Counted from the first letter of the stretch, positions 49,201-57,760 are shown. The stretch: DNA of 64,000 nt from Halomonas socia (GCF_010977575.1 NZ_CP048812.1:2852001-2916000); one strand, 5' to 3'. The notes: generated from the sequence alone by a model not told the origin. Numbers and translations are program-made.

Positions 49201-49377
49201 GCCGGCGCCGAGGTGCGCCAGGCACTGGGCACCGCGGTGTTCGCCGGCATGCTCGGCGTCACCCTGTTCGGCCTGTTCCTGACCCCGGTGTTCTACGTCG
49301 CCCTGCGCAAGCTGGTGACGCGTGATGCTCCCCCGTCCCTGGAATCCTTGCCGATGGAGGGCGAATATCGTGCCTAA
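46204..49377 (+). CDS. RND efflux pump (MexF/AcrB-like)
   Basis: 1,057 residues from ATG 46204, with MNFAKFFVDRPIFAAVLSILIF, the twelve-helix RND fold, the proton-relay helix GLVLAIGIVVDDAIVVVENVERN, and the second-half LVGLACKNAILIVEFA-type segment (LIGLACKNAILIVEFARELE). Drug/proton antiporter of the HAE1 group; closest in layout to MexF. It follows the adaptor gene by 83 bp and overlaps the outer-membrane gene by 8 bp. Confidence 0.95.
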   Translation: MNFAKFFVDRPIFAAVLSILIFIAGAISIPLLPISEYPDVVPPTVQVRAVYPGANPKEIAETVATPLEESITGVENLMYMKSVAGSDGVLAMTLTFRPGTDPDDAQVQVQNRVSQALARLPEAVRRQGVTTEKQSPDLTMVPQLISPDGRYDSTYLRNYAALHVRDELARLPGVGQAMLFGAGDYAMRVWIDPDRAAARGLTTGDILAAIREQNVQVSAGQLGAPPTPEASDFLISINAQGRLTSEEEFGDIVVRAGSDGQVTYLSDVARIELGAAEYSLRSLLDNQQAVAIGIFQAPGSNAIDLSDAVREKMAELAERFPEGVEHEIVYDPTVFVRDSIKSVIKTLLEAVLLVVLVVTLFLQTWRASIIPLLAVPVSIVGTFAVLYLLGFSINTLTLFGLVLAIGIVVDDAIVVVENVERNIEEGLAPLAAAHQAMREVSGPIIAISVVLCAVFVPMAFLEGVTGQFYRQFAVTIAISTVISAINSLTLSPALAALLLKPHNAPKDRLSRLIDFLFGWLFRPFNRLFGASSERYQSGVGRSLRRRGVVFGIYVVLLAATGLMFQAVPGGFIPTQDKMYLIGGTKLPEGASLDRTEEVVRRMTEIALETEGVEAAVAFPGLNPLQFTNTPNSGTVFFGLEAFGDRQRSAEEITAELNGKFAALQEAFSFAFMPPAILGLGSGSGFSLFVQDRANLGYGELQNAVDGLSGALAQTPGMGYPITSYQANVPQIDLHVDRVKAKSQGVPLSDLFETLQVYLGSAYVNDFNRFGRTWQVIAQADGDYRMDAENIDRLRTRNDYGEMVPIGSMIRISETFGPDPVIRYNGYPAADLMGESDPRVLSSSQALALVEGLAPAVLPAGMTFEWSDLSYQQVNQGGAALVVFPLAILLVFLALAALYESWTLPLAVILIVPMCMLSALIGVKLTGGDNNIFVQVGLVVLIGLACKNAILIVEFARELEMQGRGIVEAALEACRLRLRPIIMTSITFTAAVVPLMLAGGAGAEVRQALGTAVFAGMLGVTLFGLFLTPVFYVALRKLVTRDAPPSLESLPMEGEYRA

Positions 49378-50773
49378 GCTGCTGTTGATTTCGCTGGTGT
49401 CTCTGCTCACCGCGTGCGCGGTGGGGCCCGACTATCGAGCGCCCGAGTCGCCGGCACCCGAAGCGCTGGTACGCGCCGATGAGGTGCACTTTTCCACCCA
49501 GGCCGTCGAGTCCGAGTTCTGGCAGCGCTTCGATGATGCGTTGCTGAGCCAGCTGGTGGAGGAGGCCCTGGCCGCCAACCATGATCTGCGCATCGGCCTG
49601 GCGCGCTACGACAGGAGCCTGGCCCTGCTACGGCAGTCCCGTGGCGACCTGGCGCCGAGGGTTACGCTCGAGGGCGGCGTGGCGAATCAGCGCCTGAGCG
49701 CCGACCAGATGCCGGGCGGCTCACGCGCCGACCGCGACAGCGATAGCATCGATGCCAGCGTGGCGGCGTTCTGGGAACTGGATTTCTTCGGCCGCGTTCG
49801 GCGCAGCGTCGAGGCCCAGCGCGCCGAGGCCGAGGCCACGGCCGCCGACCTGAGTGCGCTGCAGGTGGTGGTGATCGGTGAACTGGTGGATACCTACTTC
49901 CGGCTGCGTGGGCTGCAGGAGCAGCTGCGGGTTGCACAGGCCAACGCCGACAACCAGCGCGAGTCGCTGGCGCTGGTGGAGGCGCGCCTCGAGGCGGGGC
50001 GCGGCACCGAGTTCGACAGTGTGCGGGCCCGGGCCCAGCTGCAGAGCACGCTGTCGAGGATCCCGGCCCTCGAGGGCGAGATCGCCGCTGCTACACACCG
50101 CATCGCCGTGCTGACGGGCCAGGAGCCCGGGGCCCTGGTCGCTATGCTGGCGGGACCGGCCGCTCTGCCGCTGTTGCCGACCCGGGTGGCCACCGGCCTG
50201 CCCGGCGAGCTGCTGCGCCGGCGTCCGGACATCGCCGCCGCCGAGCGCCGCCTGCAGGCTGCCAGCGCCCGCATCGGCGTTGCCACTGCCGACCTCTACC
50301 CGCGCTTCACCGTGAGCGGGCTGTTGGGTACCCAGGCGGCCAGCACCGGCGACCTGTTTGGTCGGGACAGCGAGACGCGGCTGATTGCGCTGGGCATCGA
50401 CTGGTCGTTCCTCGACAGCGGGCGGGTGCGTGCGCGAATGGCCGCCGCCGATGCCGACGCCGAGGCCAACCTGGCGCGTTACGAGCAGACGATCCTGGTC
50501 GCGCTCGAGGAGACCGAGACCGCCATGGCCCGCTATGCCCAGGCGCTGCGTGAGCGCGAACATCTGATGGATGCCGCCGAGGCCAGCGCCGAGGCGGCGC
50601 GCCAGGCTCGGGTGCGCTTCGAGGTGGGCGTCATCGACTTCCTGGAGGTCATCGACGCCGAGCGCTCGCTTCTGGAAGCCGAGGATAGCCTGGCGCGCAG
50701 TCACACGCGTTCGGCGACGGCACTGGTGGGGCTCTATCGCGCGCTGGCGGGTGGCTGGCCGCGCCACGCCTGA
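49370..50773 (+). CDS. Outer-membrane efflux channel (OprM/TolC-like lipoprotein)
   Basis: 467 residues from GTG 49370 (GGAGG ribosome site; a longer frame reaching back to 49322 lacks a signal). N-terminal lipobox LISLVSLLTAC. NodT/OprM-type repeats: VGPDYRAPESPAP, FWQRFDDALLSQLVEEALAANHDLR, GLPGELLRRRPDIAAAERRL, and the second-repeat FLEVIDAERSLLEAEDSLA. The last member of the tripartite efflux system, placed in the outer membrane. Confidence 0.93.
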   Translation: MPKLLLISLVSLLTACAVGPDYRAPESPAPEALVRADEVHFSTQAVESEFWQRFDDALLSQLVEEALAANHDLRIGLARYDRSLALLRQSRGDLAPRVTLEGGVANQRLSADQMPGGSRADRDSDSIDASVAAFWELDFFGRVRRSVEAQRAEAEATAADLSALQVVVIGELVDTYFRLRGLQEQLRVAQANADNQRESLALVEARLEAGRGTEFDSVRARAQLQSTLSRIPALEGEIAAATHRIAVLTGQEPGALVAMLAGPAALPLLPTRVATGLPGELLRRRPDIAAAERRLQAASARIGVATADLYPRFTVSGLLGTQAASTGDLFGRDSETRLIALGIDWSFLDSGRVRARMAAADADAEANLARYEQTILVALEETETAMARYAQALREREHLMDAAEASAEAARQARVRFEVGVIDFLEVIDAERSLLEAEDSLARSHTRSATALVGLYRALAGGWPRHA

Positions 50774-50787
50774 TCGCCTCCCAACAA

Positions 50788-51246
50788 TCAGTAAACTTCG
50801 ACCGGTATCCGTAATTCGCCTACCACCTCAGGCAGGTACAGCACTGATGTTTCGAGCAGGATGTCGTCGGGCGTCTCGCTCCCCAACTGCCAATCGGGGG
50901 GAAGCTGCAGGGTCACGCCTTGCACGGGGACAGGTGCATAAAGCTGCAGCTGTTGTTGACCCTCGACGTTCACGACATCGATTTCCAACCGGTCGCGGGC
51001 ATGCCACCAATCACCGAACTGCGCCAAGGAACCAAACCAGGCATCCGGCTTGAGCGCGGGAATGACCTGTTCGAGAAACGCATATTTGTAGTCCAGAACA
51101 TCGGGGTGTGGCAGGATGACGAACGTCCCTTCATATCGCTTGAGCTGATCGGTGAGTGCCAGGACGGCGTCGATACGCAAGTCCATGCGTGGGGGAATTT
51201 CGTTCTCGATGGCAATCGAGAATTCGTAGATTTCGGTTTGCGTTTG
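50788..51246 (-). pseudogene. 3' fragment of a polysaccharide-deacetylase-like gene
   Basis: The open frame has no start of its own at its left boundary; it begins at the junction with the IS5 remnant (open from 51246) and ends at 50788. It reads QTQTEIYEFSIAIENEIPPRMDLRIDAVLA at its start, then FVILPHPDVLDYKYAFLEQ and WFGSLAQFGDWWHARD. This pattern (His-Pro in a late strand, W-x-x-L-x-E/Q-F-x-x-W-W) resembles the C-terminus of polysaccharide deacetylase-like proteins. An internal ATG at 51186 could start a 132-residue product but is unlikely to be functional. Confidence 0.5.
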
Positions 51247-51249
51247 CTA

Positions 51250-51600
51250 GCGGCGGTCGAAGGTCGTGCGGTAAGGCAGGTGCGTCGTCACATTGCCCGA
51301 TGTCACCGAGGAGGGAAAGGCAACCAGTATTTCTTTGGCATGAAGGCCCATGTCGGCGTCGATGCGGTCGCCGAGGTTACCCACAGTGTTGCCACCACCT
51401 CGGCCAACGTTGCCGATGTCACCATGGCAGCGCTCTGGTTCGGGATGATGACAAGCAGGTATTCGGCGATGCCGGCTACCGGAAGGTTCCCTATAAAGGA
51501 CTGGCCAGGAATCAGGCGCAGCTGTTCACCTTATTCGGACTGACCAATTTGGCGCTGGCTGGACGATGCCAGAGCCATGTTGACGGAGCCAGTGGGCCTT
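51250..51600 (+). pseudogene. IS5-family transposase remnant
   Basis: A first block reads GKGNQYFFGMKAHVGVDAVAEVTHSVATTSANVADV, the standard IS5 DDE core. A frameshift follows and then DDKQVFGDAGYR joined to KVPYKGLARNQAQLFTLFGLTNLALAGR, which in a complete element lie about 100 residues apart. So both ends and the middle are deleted. The element truncates the gene on its left and marks the start of an accessory region. The rest of 51600-51857 holds no gene, only the hairpin at 51752. Confidence 0.85.
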
Positions 51601-51751
51601 GAATTTTGCTTGGCAGCCGGAGAACCGTCTGCCAGGAAAAACAGGCCACTTATGGTGGCTATGTAGTGACCGCTTAGACGATGATTGGCCAGACTGAAAA
51701 GATCAGCCGAACACGGCCGAATTATTCAGCGGTTCCTTATCTCACTCATGA

Positions 51752-51783
51752 TAGGTGTCCACTAAGAAGTAGGTGGACACCTA
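51752..51783. repeat. Perfect 11-bp inverted repeat
   Basis: TAGGTGTCCAC separated from GTGGACACCTA by a 10-bp loop. It is not followed by a T run and is not next to a gene end, so it is not a convincing terminator. It may be the joined ends of an IS or an operator. Confidence 0.55.
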
Positions 51784-51857
51784 CCGTCATCGAGATCGCG
51801 GCTCAGCGGAAGAGTGTTCACGGCCCGACGCGAGATATTAGTGTCACTAAGCATTTA

Positions 51858-52871
51858 TTAGTATTCCACATCCTTGACTACTGTAGCTCCCGCGCGAATG
51901 AGCTCGTTAAGGAACCATTCAGCATCGATAATATGTTCCGGAAAATAGAGGCCGGGAGAAACGGGTGGCCGGCCCTCCAAGCCGAGGACCGTCGAAAGAG
52001 CCAGTACGACGCTGACTCCTGTCAACGTAGCCTGTCCTCTCGTAAACTCGATCATAGAACGACACGTTTGCGGTTTCCCACCAACTTCGCCTTCTATTTC
52101 CACGACAAGTTCAGTCGCTATGTCGCCACCACGTAGGCGGCTCGAAGAGACACTGCTTGCAAGATAAAAGCGAACGTCATGTGCGCCGGTAATAGCGTGG
52201 ATACTGACCACATCATAAGGAGCGAAAGCAACTGCGTCGAACTTCCGGCCATCGACTGCTTGGATCATTCGTCTGGTTGCAGCGCCAGATAGCCAGACGC
52301 GGCGCCCGTCCTTGAAGGCCAATGTGCCGACCCCACCTTCGCTACCACGTTCCATATCCGCAATTGCGGCAGGACCGGTTGCGTCAAGCTCATCTACAAT
52401 TGCTCCAACCTTCACGGAACGAACCGTTTCCAGAGACTTTACGGTGGCCTGCGTGAGAAATACTGCGGTCCCACCGTGCCAATGACTTGCAAGCACGATG
52501 GGTGACGCTTGGGGGCGACGCATGAAATGGGCCATCTCGGCCCCCACTTCGGCTAGCCAGTTTCCGATACTAAGGTAAGGCACGCCCCTTTCCTGAGCCA
52601 AAGCGAGGCCATTGAGCCCCTCGTCGGGTACCATCATGACGACAGCGGCCAGGGAAACGTCCTTCGCAAGGCCCAGTCCCGGCTTGTCGACATCGACTTC
52701 TACGGCTTCGGCGGAGTTGACCTCACGTGCGACGGCCCTGGCCTTTTCCAGATTGCGGCCTCCGATCAGGATTGGGATGTCCGCATGCCGTTCGCGAAAC
52801 AGCTTCACTGTTCGGGAGCCGACGACGCCCGAGCCTCCGACGAACAGTACTTTTTCTGTCATCTCTTTCAT
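51858..52871 (-). CDS. Saccharopine-dehydrogenase-like NAD(P)-binding oxidoreductase
   Basis: 337 residues from ATG 52871 (GGAGAATGTG ribosome site). A Rossmann fold begins at once with VLFVGGSGVVGSRTVKLF, followed by ILIGGRNLEKARAVAREV and VEVDVDKPGLG. The later part (ASHWHGGTAVFL, GGVGTLAFKDGRRVW) is the substrate domain of the saccharopine-dehydrogenase-like group. Exact substrate unknown. Same strand as the next two genes upstream. Confidence 0.78.
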   Translation of the reverse strand: MKEMTEKVLFVGGSGVVGSRTVKLFRERHADIPILIGGRNLEKARAVAREVNSAEAVEVDVDKPGLGLAKDVSLAAVVMMVPDEGLNGLALAQERGVPYLSIGNWLAEVGAEMAHFMRRPQASPIVLASHWHGGTAVFLTQATVKSLETVRSVKVGAIVDELDATGPAAIADMERGSEGGVGTLAFKDGRRVWLSGAATRRMIQAVDGRKFDAVAFAPYDVVSIHAITGAHDVRFYLASSVSSSRLRGGDIATELVVEIEGEVGGKPQTCRSMIEFTRGQATLTGVSVVLALSTVLGLEGRPPVSPGLYFPEHIIDAEWFLNELIRAGATVVKDVEY

Positions 52872-52963
52872 CACATTCTCCGTTCTATAAAAGTTGAAAG
52901 CATGGATGTTCTGCATCTCAGGCATCCGCACTTGCAGGGGTCAAGCTGGTTATCGGCAGGCGC

Positions 52964-54082
52964 TCAATACGGTGCGAAGCGTCGCTCGAGCCAGGCAATG
53001 ACCAGCCGGTTCAACTCTTCTGGCTTTTCCTCTGGCGTCCAATGCCAAGTGTCGGCAAGGACATGCTTTTCGAGATCCGTTACATATGAATCCATTTCAT
53101 TCATCATGCTTGGTCTGAGTACTACATCGTTGGCTGCACCTACCATCAGCGACGGCACACGGACGGTCTGATCGATATGCAGCCCCGCCTCCCAGTTGCG
53201 TGAGATGTTTCGGTACCAGTTGATGGCGGGAGTGAAACCGGTGCGCTCGAAATGCCTGACGTAGTAGCCCAGCTCGGTTGAGGTCAGAACGTCGTTCCCA
53301 GGGAGTTCCTCTGGTGAAGGCTGGCCATAATATTCCATATTCAGGGCCGCCTGAGGCAGGCTATCCCAGCCTTGCGGAGTGCCGAGGTCCTTGCGCATAG
53401 CACCTCTCAAGGTGCCACGTACGTCCTGGTTCATGATGTCATCGGCCGCTCGCCCATCCTGGAACATCAGCACGTACATCTGAGGGCTATAGACCTCCTG
53501 CATTTGGGCGATGGGATCGACATGCGGATCCGCGACGAAGTCCTGCCCCGTCGGCAATACGGCGTTGACGAGATCCGGGTGAAGCCAAAGCATCCAGTGA
53601 GGGATGTGCGGTGTATTGAGCGAGATCACCCCGGCAATGCGTTCTTCATGGAAAAGCGCCATCTGCCATGCGAGGAGGCCGCCCCAGTCATGGCCCATGA
53701 CGACAGCCTTCTCCACATTGAGTGCGTCAAGCAGGCCAGCGACATCTCCCGTCAGATGGGCGATATCGTAGTCCTCGACTGCAGTGGGAGTGTCACTGAG
53801 ACCGTAGCCTCGCAGGTCGGGTACGATTACGCGGTATCCTGCGTCCACGAGCGCAGGGATCTGGTGACGCCAGGTGAATGCCAATCCGGGAAAGCCGTGA
53901 AGTAGGACAATGGCCGGTCCGGACCCAGCTTCATACACCGCAAGGTTGATTCCATTGGCTTCGACCATGCGGACCGGAGGCATGACCGTGGGCTCAGTGG
54001 CCCACGAAAAAGAAGGCATGGCCGCGGCAAGCATGGCGGCGGCCATGCCTGCGAGAACAGCTCTACGAGTAAGGTTTATCAT
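52964..54082 (-). CDS. Exported epoxide-hydrolase-like alpha/beta hydrolase
   Basis: 372 residues from ATG 54082. The N-terminus has a twin-arginine-type signal (NLTRRAVLAGMAAAMLAAAMPSFSWA). Then LLHGFPGLAFTWRHQI, the nucleophile elbow VMGHDWGGLLAW (Asp nucleophile as in epoxide hydrolases and dehalogenases), a cap domain with Tyr residues, ANDVVLRPS and the catalytic His in DTWHWTPEEKPEE. It likely acts on epoxides or related xenobiotics in the periplasm. Part of the accessory region. Confidence 0.83.
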   Translation of the reverse strand: MINLTRRAVLAGMAAAMLAAAMPSFSWATEPTVMPPVRMVEANGINLAVYEAGSGPAIVLLHGFPGLAFTWRHQIPALVDAGYRVIVPDLRGYGLSDTPTAVEDYDIAHLTGDVAGLLDALNVEKAVVMGHDWGGLLAWQMALFHEERIAGVISLNTPHIPHWMLWLHPDLVNAVLPTGQDFVADPHVDPIAQMQEVYSPQMYVLMFQDGRAADDIMNQDVRGTLRGAMRKDLGTPQGWDSLPQAALNMEYYGQPSPEELPGNDVLTSTELGYYVRHFERTGFTPAINWYRNISRNWEAGLHIDQTVRVPSLMVGAANDVVLRPSMMNEMDSYVTDLEKHVLADTWHWTPEEKPEELNRLVIAWLERRFAPY

Positions 54083-54205
54083 GATCTTTTCCTGAGACGC
54101 TGACTTATCATCCATCTTCCAGGCAAGTACCGGCGCAAGGAGCATAGGAGACAGGTTCCCTGTCACCTCATACGTGCCTGGAGAGAGGTAGCCGCGTCGG
54201 CGGTT

Positions 54206-55210
54206 TCAGTGGTGGGAAAGTTTTACGAGCATTTTCCCGGTATTCTTTCCGGCGAAGAGGTCAAGGAACGCGGCTGGCGTATTCTCGAGGCCATTGATGA
54301 CCGTCTCCTGCCATTTAATCTTGCCTTCCAGAATCCATTGTCCGACCTCGCGCTGGAAATCCTGCCAGATGTCGAGATAGTTGGTGCTGATCAAGCCCTC
54401 GAGTCGGATGCTTTTCTCGATAACCGCATAGATGTTGCGGGGGCCGGTGGGTACGCCGTTGTACTGCTCGATCATCCCGCAGAGGGGAAAACGGGCGAAA
54501 TCGTTGGCGACGGCAAGTGCCGCCTCTAGATGTGCCCCGCCGACATTGTCGAAATAGATGTCGACGCCGTCGGGGGCGGCTGCGCGCAGGGCCGCCGTCA
54601 GCTCAGGCACTTCCTTGTAGTTGATCGTTGCGTCGACACCGGCCTCTTCGCGCAGCCAGCGTAGCTTCTCTTCCGAGCCGGCCGAACCGATCACCCGGCC
54701 CCCCTTGATCTTCGCTATTTGCGCAACCAACGATCCCACCGCGCCCGCTGCCGCCGAGACGAAGACCGTCTCTCCTGGCTTGGGATTTCCGATGCGTAGA
54801 AGGCCGGCATAGGCGGCAATACCGGGAAAGCCGAGCGGCCCAAGATAGGCCTGCGCCGGTATGTGCGTATCAATGCGCGTGGCCGAATCCGCAGCGATCA
54901 GTGCATGGTCGCGCCATCCGGCGAAATGGCTGACTGTGTCGCCGGGGGAGAAATTATCGTCGCCACTTTCGACGACAACCCCGATCGCGGCCCCATCCAG
55001 GGGCTGGTTCAATTCAAAGGCCGGAATATAGGTCTTTCGGTCGTTCATGCGGCCACGCATGTAGGGGTCGACCGAAAGCCACTCGTTGCGAACGAGCAGT
55101 TGGCCGCTAGCGGGTGCATCGAGAACGCCCTCGACAAGTTTGAAATCATCGGTTTGGGGCAGCCCGTCTGGGCGGTCGACAAGGTGAAACCGGCGGGAGA
55201 GAATGGTCAT
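54206..55210 (-). CDS. Zinc-independent MDR-type NADP-dependent oxidoreductase
   Basis: 334 residues from ATG 55210 (GGAGGTCTT ribosome site). It belongs to the prostaglandin-reductase/CurA-like subgroup: NEWLSVDPYMRGRMND, GFPGIAAYAGLLRIGNPKPGETVFVSAAAGAVGS, YFDNVGGAHLEAAL, GMIEQYN. It reduces activated C=C bonds with NADPH. A TetR gene diverges from it with a perfect operator between, so induction by an electrophile or drug is likely. Confidence 0.88.
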   Translation of the reverse strand: MTILSRRFHLVDRPDGLPQTDDFKLVEGVLDAPASGQLLVRNEWLSVDPYMRGRMNDRKTYIPAFELNQPLDGAAIGVVVESGDDNFSPGDTVSHFAGWRDHALIAADSATRIDTHIPAQAYLGPLGFPGIAAYAGLLRIGNPKPGETVFVSAAAGAVGSLVAQIAKIKGGRVIGSAGSEEKLRWLREEAGVDATINYKEVPELTAALRAAAPDGVDIYFDNVGGAHLEAALAVANDFARFPLCGMIEQYNGVPTGPRNIYAVIEKSIRLEGLISTNYLDIWQDFQREVGQWILEGKIKWQETVINGLENTPAAFLDLFAGKNTGKMLVKLSHH

Positions 55211-55262
55211 AAGACCTCCGTGGTCGGGCTGGATGCCCGGGCAGCTGGATGTTACCATAAGT

Positions 55263-55281
55263 AAGTTACTACTAGTAACTT
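55263..55281. promoter_or_regulatory. TetR operator
   Basis: Perfect inverted repeat AAGTTACTACTAGTAACTT (8-bp arms, 3-base spacer) between the divergent MDR and TetR genes, 52 bp upstream of each start region. A strong candidate operator controlling both. Confidence 0.8.
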
Positions 55282-55332
55282 TCTGGCGGTAGTATAGGGG
55301 GGAGGCTCAAACTGTCAAGCAGAGGGTGACAA

Positions 55333-55911
55333 TTGACGAAAAAACTGCCGAGAGCTGCCAGAAGGGCTCAGCTCCTTGAAACCGCTCGCACGATAGTGCG
55401 CGAGGAAGGGACGGATGCACTGACGCTCGGTGTACTCGCCGAGCGTGCAGGAGTGAGCAAGCCGATTACCTACAGCCATTTTGATAGTCGATCTGGGCTG
55501 ATGATCGCGCTGTACAAGGGGATCATGGATCAGCAGGTAGAGGCGCTGGCAACGGCGTTGTCACAGACCCCCGCGCGATTGGAGGACGTCGCTCAGGTCG
55601 GGGCGCAAGCCTATATGGAGTGCACCACTGCTGTGGGTCCGGAGTGGCATGCCATTGCCGCTGCACTCAAGGGCGATGGGCAGATGGATGCCTACCAGCA
55701 GGAGATGATCCAGGGCCATATCGCTTTTTATGTAGACGTGTTGACGCCGTTATCGCGCCTTCCGTCCGAAGCTGTCCGCCGTCGCTGCGTCGGCCTGATC
55801 GGGGCTGCTGAAGCATTGTCAGACGAGATGGTTCGTGGTGGCTGCACGAAAGAACAAGCAGCGAACGATCTCGCTGCATTGATCGTAAGCTGGTTTTCTG
55901 CTGAGAGTTAA
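55333..55911 (+). CDS. TetR-family regulator of the MDR gene
   Basis: 192 residues from TTG 55333. HTH: LETARTIVREEGTDALTLGVLAERAGVSKPITYSHFDSRSGLM. Ligand domain of usual TetR size. Divergent from the oxidoreductase, with the perfect operator between. TTG is the only reasonable start with the full HTH. Confidence 0.87.
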   Translation: MTKKLPRAARRAQLLETARTIVREEGTDALTLGVLAERAGVSKPITYSHFDSRSGLMIALYKGIMDQQVEALATALSQTPARLEDVAQVGAQAYMECTTAVGPEWHAIAAALKGDGQMDAYQQEMIQGHIAFYVDVLTPLSRLPSEAVRRRCVGLIGAAEALSDEMVRGGCTKEQAANDLAALIVSWFSAES

Positions 55912-55980
55912 GGAAAAGTAGCAATCCGGAATTTACGGTCAGGATGGCATTGATCAGGCTCATAGCGAGCGGAGAACCCT

Positions 55981-56655
55981 ATGTCGAACGCCACAAACCC
56001 CGGCAATGTCGCAACCTATGCAGAGCGGGTTGCACGTCACGTGCCTGGCCTCGAAGATCTTCACCGCATGGCCGGCATTCTGCTGGCCGAGCGGGTACCA
56101 ACCTCAGGGCGCGTGCTCGTTCTCGGTGCTGGTGGAGGGCTCGAACTTCGGGCTTTTGCCGATTATCAGCCTGGCTGGCGGTTCGACGGGGTGGATCCCT
56201 CGTCCGCGATGCTCGCTCAGGCACGCTTGGCCCTCGGTGACAAGGCAAGCTGTGTCACCCTCCATGAAGGTTATATCGATGATGCACCAGAAGGGCCCTT
56301 CGATGGCGCGACTTGCCTACTGACGTTGCACTTCCTGGCCCGTGAGGAGCGTCTACGCACGTTGCGGGAACTTCACCAGCGTCTGCGTCCCGGCGCCCCC
56401 TTCGTCGTGGCGCATCACAGTTTTTCGCAAGATGGACCGCAGCGTGATCTCTGGCTTCGCCGCAATGCGGACCTTCTGGTCTTCAAGGGGGTCCCCATGG
56501 AGCAGGCCGAACAGGGCATCATGACCATGAAAGAACGTCTTCCGGCCCTGTCGCCTGAGGAAGACGAAGCCCTGTTCTTAGAGGCCGGGTTCGGAGAAAT
56601 CCAGCTGTTCTACGCAGGCTTCACCTTCAAAGGGTGGGTGTGCTACCGCGTCTGA
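55981..56655 (+). CDS. Class I SAM-dependent methyltransferase
   Basis: 224 residues. SAM-binding Rossmann motif I VLVLGAGGGLELRAF, acidic motif II FDGVDPSSAML, motif post-I DGATCLLTLHFL and ELHQRLRPGAPFVVAHHS. Methyl acceptor unknown. It follows the TetR gene by 69 bp on the same strand. ATG preceded by GGAGAACCCT. Confidence 0.85.
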   Translation: MSNATNPGNVATYAERVARHVPGLEDLHRMAGILLAERVPTSGRVLVLGAGGGLELRAFADYQPGWRFDGVDPSSAMLAQARLALGDKASCVTLHEGYIDDAPEGPFDGATCLLTLHFLAREERLRTLRELHQRLRPGAPFVVAHHSFSQDGPQRDLWLRRNADLLVFKGVPMEQAEQGIMTMKERLPALSPEEDEALFLEAGFGEIQLFYAGFTFKGWVCYRV

Positions 56656-56774
56656 GGTTCCGTGGGTCTGCAGCACATGATGCTCCTCGCCCTCCTGAAG
56701 GCCCTCGTACCGCCGCCCATCCAGAGACGAGTGGCTGCGCCAATTGCTAGATGTCGCCTGGAAAGTATTTACCT

Positions 56775-57392
56775 TTAGCCCGGGGATGACTTCCAGGAGT
56801 GTGTGGAACTGCGCGTCGGCCATGTGGAGAGCGCTTGCTCGGCAACAGCCTCTAGCATGTCGCGGCTAAAGCCAGCTTTAGCCTGCACCGCCATGCCATG
56901 AAGAACAGCCATCACGAATGCCGCAAGGGCATCGGGTTTGGCGTTGTTTGGCAAGTCGCCCTCGGCTATTGCCCGCTCGAAGCGTTCACGAAGCTGTGCT
57001 TCGCCAATCGCGCGAGCCTCTATCAACGTTTGCCGTACAGGCTCCGCTTCATCCGATCCCGCCAGGACGCCATTGATCCCGAGACAGCCCGTATGGTCGG
57101 GATACTGTGTGTTGAGTTCGGCTGAGCGGTAGAGGATGTGCTCAGCGGCCTTTCGTGCCGTCGGCAGCTCAAGCGCTTCCGGAATGAAGTCCAAGTATCG
57201 CTCGTAGTAGCGCGCCAGCGCTCGGCGAAAGAGTGCCTCTTTGTTGCCGAACGCGGAATAAAGTGCGGGCCGCTCTACTCCAGCTGCCTCGGTAAGATCG
57301 GTGTAGGAGGCGCCCTCGTACCCCTTACGCCAGAAGACGCATAGCGCGGCGTCGAGTGCCTTCTCCACGTCGAATTCGCGGCGGCGTCCCAT
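56775..57392 (-). CDS. TetR-family regulator of a lost or truncated SDR gene
   Basis: 205 residues. HTH: ALDAALCVFWRKGYEGASYTDLTEAAGVERPALYSAFGNKEALF; a C-terminal domain of the TetR_C type with Cys in DHTGCLGING. The last dozen residues (after AEQALSTWP) are atypical and may reflect sequence change. Divergent from a short-chain dehydrogenase gene that is truncated; palindromic operators lie between them. Confidence 0.86.
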   Translation of the reverse strand: MGRRREFDVEKALDAALCVFWRKGYEGASYTDLTEAAGVERPALYSAFGNKEALFRRALARYYERYLDFIPEALELPTARKAAEHILYRSAELNTQYPDHTGCLGINGVLAGSDEAEPVRQTLIEARAIGEAQLRERFERAIAEGDLPNNAKPDALAAFVMAVLHGMAVQAKAGFSRDMLEAVAEQALSTWPTRSSTHSWKSSPG

Positions 57393-57456
57393 CAGATCAC
57401 CTCTGCCTCATAAAAAATAACGATCAGTACGAAACTGCTTGACAGCATATCATGCC

Positions 57457-57475
57457 GATCGTTAGCGTAACGATC
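57457..57475. promoter_or_regulatory. TetR operator, plus a half site
   Basis: Perfect palindrome GATCGTTAGCGTAACGATC (8-bp arms, 3-base spacer). A further half site TAACGATC lies at 57418-57425, close to the TetR gene start. Both lie in the divergent intergenic region. Confidence 0.78.
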
Positions 57476-57583
57476 ATTATTAAATTCCCCTGCGGTGACT
57501 CGATGTTCTGAGGCCCAGGGCATGTATTCACTATAACGCAGTTCCGGATCAGTCGATCCACCCAACAACGAAAGGTCCTAACC

Positions 57584-57760
57584 ATGCGGAAGACATTGAC
57601 AGGCAAAGTCGCTCTCGTAACCGGCGGGTCACGTGGGCTTGGAGCAGTCATCGCCGACACGCTTGCCGTGGAAGGAGCCCACGTAGCCATCAGCTATGCG
57701 GCATCGGCCTTCTATGGGTCCCTCCAAGCCGGGCAAGACGTAGTAAGTGTTGCGCTATGA
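57584..57760 (+). pseudogene. Truncated short-chain dehydrogenase (5' fragment)
   Basis: 58 residues. Starts MRKTLTGKVALVTGGSRGLGAVIAD, the SDR dinucleotide-binding motif TGGSRGLG, and runs to AISYAAS; the next residues do not fit the family and a stop follows. The catalytic S-Y-K part is missing. It is the presumed target of the divergent TetR. Deletion at about 57700 removed the rest. Confidence 0.82.

Noticed and set aside
56578..56823. 81-codon open frame between the methyltransferase and TetR genes (minus strand)
   Set aside because: It overlaps the ends of both neighbours, lacks a ribosome site and resembles no family.
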